NCBI GenBank assembly: GCA_030642325.1
Contig: DAOWNY010000006.1
Span: 1 to 19,499 of the forward strand
From: Deltaproteobacteria bacterium
GTDB taxonomy: Bacteria; Desulfobacterota; DAOWNY01
Direction: 5' to 3'
Length of the DNA stretch: 19,499 bases
Shown: positions 14,325 to 19,499 of the stretch, in pieces
Layout: each line of letters starts with the position of its first letter
How positions within the stretch are numbered: position 1 is the first letter of the stretch
The notes under the pieces: generated by a model
Databases searched by the model: none
The model's input: only the letters and a program-made list of their open reading frames with translations
What the model was told of the DNA's origin: nothing
Made by a program: the position numbers and the translations under genes

Positions 14325-16289
14325 ATGAGACTTATTCCAAAAGTTTTAACATCTTTGTTGGTAGTGATGACCATGTTTGTTGCAGGTCCGGATTTTTCGT
14401 GCGGGCAACTCGTTCAGGGTGAGGCAGCACCAGTTTTTTCTTTGAACGACATAACCGGCAAAACTCATGATTTATCCGCAATGAAAGACTATTCCATGAT
14501 CATCCTCTATTTTTTTGATGTTGAATCCAGGCCGAGCCAGGAAGGATTATTGAGCCTTGATCGGTTATCAAAAAAATATCAGATTAACGATTTGGTGGTA
14601 TTGGGTATCGCCCCCTCTTCCTCTGAAAAAGTGGAAGAATTCATCAAAAGAACCCACCTTAATTTTCCTGTCATAGCGGATGATTCGGATGTGAGCAACC
14701 TTTATCAGGCCCGGTTTATTTTACCTACGGTTTGTATTCTCGGCCCCAACCTTCAAGTAATGGATTACTTTCAAGGTGGTGGGAAAACCACCGAAATTAT
14801 GCTGCTGAAGCTGGCGGAAAGGAAGTTGCGTCAAAACCAGACAATGGTAGCCAAGGCAATCAGCGATGATATAATCGGTAAAAATCCCCATCATGCCAAG
14901 GCAACTATGCTCAAGGGGTATGCAGAACTGGATGAAGGGAGCCTGGATGAAGCCGAGGAAACCTTCCGGAAACTATCCCACCAAAAAGATGGTGAAATTT
15001 TAGGGAAAGAAGGTTTGGCAAGTGTATATGCAAAACAGGGACAGATCAAAAAAGTCCTTGCCCTGGCCGAGGAAATTGAAAAAAAAGAACCGGCCCGGGC
15101 ATACGTGCATTTAATTAAGGGAGATATCCTCTACAGCCAAAATAACAATAAAGCGGCTGAGATAGAATACCGTAAGGCTGTTCAAAAAAAGGAAGCCGAG
15201 CCATTTCAAAAAGCCATTGCATATAATCAGCTGGGCAGGCTGCAAGCCAACTTGGGTAAGTATCATGAGGCGCGTGAACTTTATGATCAGGCAGTGGACA
15301 TGGATCCTTATTATATTGAAGCGATGTCCAACATGGGTGTTACTTACGAAAAAGAAGGTAAATGGGATAAGGCCCTGGATGCTTACCGGAAAGCCCGTTC
15401 TCTTGATAAAAATGATATCTTTACCGAAATACTGGCAAAAAAGGCCCAGGAGATGCTTAAGCTACAAAGAAACGTTGAGCAAAAAAGACGGATCGACAAA
15501 CTGGTCAAGGAGTTATCAGACCGGTACCGCCACCAAAAGAAATCCCGGTCAAAAAACAAAGATAGCTGGACGTCACGCCCGATGGTTCTTTCCTTTGTTG
15601 GTTTTCAGGAAAAAGGCGTATTGTCGCAACGAGATGGTTTTTCGTCTGTTTTGGTTACCCGGCTTACAGAGCTTCTTAATGCTTCCGGCCGGGTGCAGGT
15701 GGTTGAGCGTGCAATAATTGATCAACTGTTGGAAGAATTGAATCTTGGTTCGTCAGATTTGGCGGATCAGGAGACCGCCTTAAAGCTTGGCAGGGTATTA
15801 GCTGCGAAACTCATCGGAACCGGCTCCCTTTTTCACACCCCCGAAGGGCCATTTATGAGCCTAAGACTAATTGATACTGAAACTTCAGCTATTCCCAAAA
15901 TTGTCACTAAACAACTGGTCCTCTCGCCGGCATTCGTCAAAGAGATTCGTCGGATTAACCGCGAAATACTAAAAACAGTTATCTTAAAGTATCCTTTATG
16001 CGGGTATGTGATGAGAATTTCCGATCGCCAGGTGATGATTAATCTCGGTTCAAAGCAGGGGGTTGTTTCAGGCACGAAATTTGATGTAATAGAAGAACAA
16101 AAGCCCATCAAGTACAAAGGAAAAATGCTCCACGGTTTACCAAAAAGTATTGGCCGGGTAGAAGTAACACAGGTGGAGCCGGATTTATGTTTCGCACGCG
16201 TCTTGAATCAGGAAAGGCCGATTAAAGAAGACGACAAGTTGAAAGAAATAATGGACGAACTTGTATCTCCGGAGGGAACAAATGAGTAG
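14325..16289 (+). CDS. Exported redoxin-TPR-CsgG/FlgT-like fusion protein
   Basis: A 654-residue protein with a signal peptide (about 1-27) and four regions. Residues ~30-170 are a redoxin/thioredoxin-like domain (GEAAPVFSLNDITGK, VVLGIAPSS, FPVIADDSD), but the active-site CxxC is SRPS (Ser68 to Ser71), so no redox activity is expected. Residues ~185-385 carry TPR repeats (for example AYNQLGRLQANLGKYHEARELY and AMSNMGVTYEKEGKWDKALDAY). Residues ~420-545 are CsgG/LpoB-like (RVQVVERAIIDQLLEELNLG). Residues ~555-650 resemble the FlgT C-terminal beta domain (VMINLGSKQGVVSGTKFDV). It probably works as a periplasmic scaffold. Strong Shine-Dalgarno GAGGTGGAGG lies at 14309-14318. It overlaps the next gene, which encodes a second CsgG-like protein, so the two likely form a complex. 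Confidence 0.85.
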   Translation: MRLIPKVLTSLLVVMTMFVAGPDFSCGQLVQGEAAPVFSLNDITGKTHDLSAMKDYSMIILYFFDVESRPSQEGLLSLDRLSKKYQINDLVVLGIAPSSSEKVEEFIKRTHLNFPVIADDSDVSNLYQARFILPTVCILGPNLQVMDYFQGGGKTTEIMLLKLAERKLRQNQTMVAKAISDDIIGKNPHHAKATMLKGYAELDEGSLDEAEETFRKLSHQKDGEILGKEGLASVYAKQGQIKKVLALAEEIEKKEPARAYVHLIKGDILYSQNNNKAAEIEYRKAVQKKEAEPFQKAIAYNQLGRLQANLGKYHEARELYDQAVDMDPYYIEAMSNMGVTYEKEGKWDKALDAYRKARSLDKNDIFTEILAKKAQEMLKLQRNVEQKRRIDKLVKELSDRYRHQKKSRSKNKDSWTSRPMVLSFVGFQEKGVLSQRDGFSSVLVTRLTELLNASGRVQVVERAIIDQLLEELNLGSSDLADQETALKLGRVLAAKLIGTGSLFHTPEGPFMSLRLIDTETSAIPKIVTKQLVLSPAFVKEIRRINREILKTVILKYPLCGYVMRISDRQVMINLGSKQGVVSGTKFDVIEEQKPIKYKGKMLHGLPKSIGRVEVTQVEPDLCFARVLNQERPIKEDDKLKEIMDELVSPEGTNE

Positions 16290-16776
16290 AACTCTCTGCG
16301 GAATCATAATTTTACTTATCATAGGGTGGATAGGCGGGTGCGCAACAAGTCCCGGTCAATACGGGGAGAGCAGGGTGCTGGCTGTTTGGGATCTGGAGAA
16401 TTTTAGTCCAACCGAAGAATCTATTAATCCCGATTTAGGGGAGTTGTTATCTGCCAAAGTTATAGAAACCATACAGGAAGCAGGCACTTACACAGTTGTT
16501 TCAAGAGAGCGGTTACTCCTTGCACTGGAAGAGCTGAACCTGGGAGCATCATCATTAGTGAACGAGGCCACTCGTTTAGAAATCGGTAAAATGATTGGAG
16601 CTGAATGGATGATATTTGGTGGCTATCATGTTATCGGGGACACCATGCGCCTTGATTTACGACTGGTTGAGGTGGAAACCGGCAAGATTCTGAAGGCAGT
16701 GAAGCAAACAGTACTAACTATCAATTTGATCGCATGGCTGGAAGCGGCAAAAAAAGCAACGAATAGCCTTTTTTGA
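16282..16776 (+). CDS. CsgG-like outer-membrane lipoprotein
   Basis: A 164-residue lipoprotein: a hydrophobic signal followed by lipobox IGGC with Cys20, then ATSPGQ. The mature part is one CsgG/LpoB-like domain (RVLAVWDLENFS, TYTVVSRERLLLALEELNLG, LEIGKMIGAEWMIFGG, LRLVEVETGKIL). It is clearly related to the CsgG-like region of the preceding protein, including the EELNLG and LGRVL/IGKMI blocks. The ATG at 16282 is chosen over the TTG at 16261 because GGAGGG (16271-16276) lies 5 nt before it and the lipobox is then at normal distance. It overlaps the upstream stop by 8 nt, indicating coupling. An intrinsic terminator follows directly. CsgG itself is a curli secretion pore and LpoB a penicillin-binding-protein activator; which role applies here is not known. 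Confidence 0.85.
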   Translation: MSRTLCGIIILLIIGWIGGCATSPGQYGESRVLAVWDLENFSPTEESINPDLGELLSAKVIETIQEAGTYTVVSRERLLLALEELNLGASSLVNEATRLEIGKMIGAEWMIFGGYHVIGDTMRLDLRLVEVETGKILKAVKQTVLTINLIAWLEAAKKATNSLF

Positions 16777-16798
16777 ATAAGCCTCGGCTATTTTTTTT
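16762..16798 (+). terminator. Intrinsic terminator after the CsgG-like lipoprotein gene
   Basis: AATAGCC (16762-16768) pairs exactly with GGCTATT (16786-16792), and a tighter alternative hairpin forms from AATAAGCC (16777-16784, one bulged A). Either is followed by T8 (16791-16798). The stem overlaps the stop codon. Confidence 0.65.
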
Positions 16799-16980
16799 GT
16801 AACTGGTTTACGGTTTTTCAATGAAATGAATTTTATAACGATGTAAATATGCTTGCTATCGATTCCAATTCCGGAATCAGTGCCCGTAGTTCTTTTAAAT
16901 TGTTCAAGGCTTTAAAAATTTTCAGAAGAAGGACTCATAATTACATCTTAATCCTGAGTTTTTACCAACCGTTAACTTGC
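16799..16980 (-). repeat. Dispersed intergenic element, copy B
   Basis: It aligns along its length with 1139-1315 in the same orientation, with shared blocks AATGAATTTTATA, GATTCCAATTCC, TTGTTCAAGGCTT, ACTCATAATTACATCTT and TTTTTACCAA. The minus-strand ATG at 16938 corresponds to the start of the S23-like frame in copy A, but a stop follows after eight codons, so this copy is more decayed. The central palindrome of copy A is mostly lost here. Confidence 0.75.
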
Positions 16981-17092
16981 GAACGGATACGGATATTTTA
17001 TTCGCAGTGGCTCGGACATGCAACATGGGCATCATAACGGCTTTCAAAAGTTAAACGCGGCCCTTCTTTTACAGTTAGGTCTCAAAATATTC

Positions 17093-17120
17093 TTGACATT
17101 TGCTTTACCTATTCTATAAT
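17093..17120 (+). promoter_or_regulatory. Consensus sigma70 promoter of the aldehyde ferredoxin oxidoreductase gene
   Basis: TTGACA (17093-17098) and TATAAT (17115-17120), both perfect, are separated by 16 bp. Transcription should start near 17127, giving a leader of ~78 nt. No operator-like repeat is obvious, so strong, possibly constitutive, expression is inferred. Confidence 0.8.
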
Positions 17121-17189
17121 CTAGGATGGTTTAAATTGATCGGGGAAAAGAACTTGGCATGGTGTAAAAGATAGAGCAACTTATAATAT

Positions 17190-17204
17190 GGAGGGGGGGG
17201 GAAA
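17190..17204 (+). promoter_or_regulatory. Ribosome-binding site containing a G9 homopolymer
   Basis: GGAG leads into nine consecutive G residues (17193-17201) followed by AAA and the TTG start at 17205. The G run both extends the Shine-Dalgarno and sets its distance to the start. Runs of this length are prone to slippage. Confidence 0.6.
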
Positions 17205-19202
17205 TTGGGGAAATTGTTAAAAGGAATAAACGGGAGGCTGCTTTTTGTAGACCTTTCTCAGCAGAAGATGTGGGATGAAGAGATTGATGAGGAGACTTAT
17301 CGAGAATATATGGGGGGTTACGGTGTTGGGGTAAAGATCCTTTACGAAAGGATGAAACCGGGTGTCGATCCCCTGGGGGAAGAAAATATCCTGGCATTTA
17401 TGACGGGGGCTCTGAATGCAACCGGGGCCATATGTTGCGGCAGGTCCGGGGTGATGGCTAAATCCCCTCTCACGGGGGGATGGGGGGATGCCAATACAGG
17501 CGGATTTTTTGGAAACGAATTGAAGACGGCAGGGTATGACGGTATTTTTTTTCTGGGCAAGAGCGATAAGCCCACCTATCTTTTTCTAAATAATGGGAAG
17601 GCCGTATTGAAGGATGCAACAAAATTATGGGGAAAGGATTCTTTTGAGACAGAGGACTTGATCAGGGATGAGTTGAAAAGTAACAAGATAAAGGTAGCAT
17701 GCATTGGGCAGGCAGGAGAAACTTTATCGTTAATTTCCGGAATTATGAACGACAAGGGGAGGGCATCTGCCCGATCGGGCCTGGGAGCAGTAATGGGGTC
17801 CAAAAAATTGAAGGCGGTGGCGGTGTTAGGTAAGCAGAAGATGGAGGTTGCCGACAAAGCATTATTAAAAACAGCCAACGAGAAGGTAAGAAAAACATTT
17901 GCACTGGAGCTTCCGGGCTACTTTAAGTACATAGAGATGGTCATGAAGCCGCTGGTTCCATTTTTTGTTAAATTTAAAATTCCTCTCCCCCCTCCTGCGC
18001 CGGCCGCAATGGTGCATTTATTTAAGACCTTTGGAACAAGCGGACTGACCTCACATTCTTCCTTAACCCAGGATGCGGGTATAAAAAACTGGAAGGGGGT
18101 AAGCAGCGATGAATTTCCCCAAAAAATGGCGGTTAAAATCAGCGACAAAAGCGTGATTGCCTATAATACAAAAAGGTTTGCCTGTGGGAGTTGTTCTTTA
18201 GGATGCGGGGCGGTTCAGGCAGTGGACCATGCGGAGTATGGAATAAAAAAGGGGCACCGTCCGGAGTATGAATCGCTGGCCGCGTTTGGCACCATGACCT
18301 TGGTGGATCATACTGAGGCCGTCAATTATGCCAACCACCTTTGCAATATCTATGGGTTTGATACTATTTCGGCGGGGGGAACCGTCTCCTTTGCCATGGA
18401 ATGTTTCGAAGAGGGTATCATTACCAAAGAAGATACCGGAGGAATTGATCTTAGCTGGGGAAATTATCAGGGTATGATTGATATCCTGGAAAAAATGGTA
18501 AAGAGGGAAGGTATCGGAGATATCCTTGCCGACGGGGTAAAGGTAGCGGCCAAAAAGATCGGAAAGGGATCAGAAAAGTATGCCATGCATGTGGGGGGAC
18601 AGGAGATTCCACAGCATGATCCCAGAGCTGCTCCCGGCTTTGGTACAACCTATGTGGTAGATCCTACTCCGGGGAGGCATACCCAGGGGGGAACCGGCTT
18701 TTTTGACCTGGGCCTGCTGGGAACAGCGATGTTTCCCAATCAGCAGCTTCCCGAAAAAGTGGAAAAATATGATTTTGAAAACAAGGCAAAACTCCAGGCC
18801 CTTTACAGCCACTATACGCATACTACAAATGCCATCGGGCTTTGCATTTTTCCTCCCTTCATGGATCCTGGTTTTCCCATTGTTGAATTGATTAACGGAG
18901 TAACCGGATTTGGGCTGGATTTTGACGGCATGCTGAAAATCGGGGAACGTATCAACGCAATCCGGCAATGTTTCAACGTCAGGGAAGGCCTGAAGCCGAG
19001 TGATTTTAAGCTCCCTCACCGCCTCAAGGGTTCACCCCCTCTTAAAAGGGGAGTCCTTAAAGGTATAACCATTGATATCGATACCCTGAAAAAACGCTAT
19101 TTTGAATACGTTGATTGGGATTTGGAAACCGGTTTACCTTCCAAGGACAAGATTGTTGATCTCGGTCTGGAGAAACTCTTGGGAAACCTTTATAAAAAAT
19201 AG
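17205..19202 (+). CDS. aor: Aldehyde:ferredoxin oxidoreductase (tungsten enzyme)
   Basis: This 665-residue cytoplasmic enzyme oxidises aldehydes to carboxylic acids with ferredoxin as electron acceptor (or the reverse), using a tungsten-bis-pterin cofactor and a [4Fe-4S] cluster. The family is recognised from the N-terminal GRLLFVDLS, YMGGYGVGVKILYERM, the cofactor-region ATGAICCGRSGVMAKSPLTGGWGDAN stretch, GQAGE and KGRASARSGLGAVMGSKKLKAV. Cluster ligands are C327, C330 and C334 (CGSCSLGC) and C547 (GLCIFPP). The length is normal for the family. The start is TTG 17205: an ATG at 17188 is out of frame and stops early, and the conserved N-terminus begins at MGKLLKGINGR. It is monocistronic as far as seen, behind its own strong promoter. 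Substrate cannot be read from sequence; no ferredoxin or cofactor gene is in the window. Confidence 0.95.
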   Translation: MGKLLKGINGRLLFVDLSQQKMWDEEIDEETYREYMGGYGVGVKILYERMKPGVDPLGEENILAFMTGALNATGAICCGRSGVMAKSPLTGGWGDANTGGFFGNELKTAGYDGIFFLGKSDKPTYLFLNNGKAVLKDATKLWGKDSFETEDLIRDELKSNKIKVACIGQAGETLSLISGIMNDKGRASARSGLGAVMGSKKLKAVAVLGKQKMEVADKALLKTANEKVRKTFALELPGYFKYIEMVMKPLVPFFVKFKIPLPPPAPAAMVHLFKTFGTSGLTSHSSLTQDAGIKNWKGVSSDEFPQKMAVKISDKSVIAYNTKRFACGSCSLGCGAVQAVDHAEYGIKKGHRPEYESLAAFGTMTLVDHTEAVNYANHLCNIYGFDTISAGGTVSFAMECFEEGIITKEDTGGIDLSWGNYQGMIDILEKMVKREGIGDILADGVKVAAKKIGKGSEKYAMHVGGQEIPQHDPRAAPGFGTTYVVDPTPGRHTQGGTGFFDLGLLGTAMFPNQQLPEKVEKYDFENKAKLQALYSHYTHTTNAIGLCIFPPFMDPGFPIVELINGVTGFGLDFDGMLKIGERINAIRQCFNVREGLKPSDFKLPHRLKGSPPLKRGVLKGITIDIDTLKKRYFEYVDWDLETGLPSKDKIVDLGLEKLLGNLYKK

Positions 19203-19499
19203 CGGATAGTGGTGATTTCGACCGGTTTTGACCTGGACGAATGTTTTGTAGATTGAGTCACATTTATAATGAAAGGAAATAGTGAGATAATATTTCTTTG
19301 CAACGCCTTGACATTTTGATTGATAAGATGCATTAACTTAGTCACAATATTTTAGCACAATAATAAAAGAATTCTCCGAGCCATCAATCCTAAGGAAAAT
19401 TTCTATGGAGAGTGGCCGATAAGGTATCGCTGGAAACGGCCATGTCCCCCGTGTTTGGAAAGGAGAAGGGTAAAATCAATAAGGCCGGTACCCATGCGC
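19203..19499. other. Downstream region at window end, no complete gene
   Basis: No clear terminator follows the oxidoreductase. A TTGACA (19308-19313) lacks a good -10 at normal distance. A 6-bp hairpin TGGCCG/CGGCCA (19413-19418 with 19437-19442) encloses a smaller one. A frame that may start at GTG 19412 stays open to the edge. Confidence 0.5.
19412..19499 (+). CDS. Possible N-terminus of an unknown protein, truncated by window end
   Basis: GTG at 19412 opens a frame of 29 codons reading MADKVSLETAMSPVFG and on to the edge. The TAAGGA at 19391-19396 is rather far (15 nt) to be its Shine-Dalgarno. A competing frame (WPIRYRWKRPCPPCL) is also open but lacks a start codon. The product cannot be identified. 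Confidence 0.2.
   Translation, partial: MADKVSLETAMSPVFGKEKGKINKAGTHA

Larger units (their letters stand above)
16777..17204. other. 428-bp intergenic region before the oxidoreductase gene
   Basis: It contains the terminator tail, the dispersed element copy B (16799-16980), about 110 bp with no recognisable feature, a consensus promoter (17093-17120), a ~78-nt leader without obvious structure and the G-rich ribosome-binding site. The 62-codon frame at 16849-17037 lies mostly inside the repeat and is not considered a gene. Confidence 0.6.

Noticed and set aside
16849..17037. 62-codon + strand ORF
   Set aside because: It lies mostly in the dispersed element copy B, opposite to the S23-like frame, and lacks a ribosome-binding site.
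19300..19499. Cofactor riboswitch (molybdenum/tungsten, cobalamin or TPP type) at the window end
   Set aside because: Small hairpins are present, but none of the conserved blocks of these riboswitches could be matched.
1..19499. CRISPR arrays, tRNA or rRNA genes
   Set aside because: No regularly spaced direct repeats and no tRNA- or rRNA-like conserved blocks were seen on either strand by eye.

Overview
The window looks like a chromosomal accessory region of a Gram-negative bacterium, most likely a sulfate-reducing or syntrophic Desulfobacterota (deltaproteobacterial) lineage. This is inferred from a tungsten aldehyde:ferredoxin oxidoreductase, Hanks-type kinases with a PEGA domain, a choice-of-anchor-Q/dockerin-like surface protein, scattered S23-type four-helix-bundle gene remnants and moderate GC content. 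No rRNA, tRNA or CRISPR array was seen.

Layout. (1) 1-597: 3' end of a secreted beta-helix surface protein. (2) 598-1513: about 0.9 kb without a convincing gene, holding a perfect 20-bp hairpin and a dispersed intergenic element. (3) 1523-10777: a type VI secretion (T6SS) spike/cargo cluster, all on the + strand: VgrG, a divergent kinase, DUF2169 protein, PAAR-like DUF4150-type protein, second DUF2169 protein, DUF6484/gp5-like mini-spike and a methyltransferase resembling rickettsial outer-membrane-protein lysine methyltransferases. A broken S23-type gene sits in the only large gap of this cluster. (4) 10959-11664, minus strand: a VapBC-like toxin-antitoxin pair whose PIN protein carries a four-cysteine zinc-ribbon insert, preceded by two matching operator-like inverted repeats 53 bp apart. 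(5) 11919-16776, + strand: an exported trypsin-like protease, a canonical membrane Ser/Thr kinase with a periplasmic PEGA domain, a redoxin-TPR-CsgG/FlgT-like exported protein whose thioredoxin cysteines are both serine, and an overlapping CsgG-like lipoprotein, closed by a terminator. (6) 17093-19202: a consensus sigma70 promoter and an aldehyde ferredoxin oxidoreductase gene with a G9 tract in its ribosome-binding site. (7) 19203-19499: intergenic DNA and possibly the first codons of another gene.

How it fits together. The T6SS cluster supplies a spike (VgrG), a tip (PAAR-like), two probable loading adaptors (DUF2169) and two possible modifiers (kinase and methyltransferase). The sheath, tube and baseplate genes and any classical toxin/immunity pair are absent, so this is an orphan vgrG island whose payload is not obvious. 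The second module reads as envelope sensing or maintenance: protease next to kinase, then two CsgG-fold envelope proteins.

The least expected signal is in the spacers. Four intergenic regions (about 1.14-1.33, 4.7-5.28, 14.1-14.29 and 16.8-16.98 kb) carry pieces of one dispersed element. Its conserved end is shared by all four, and in three of them there is a recognisable start of an S23/IVP-like four-helix-bundle reading frame at various stages of decay.
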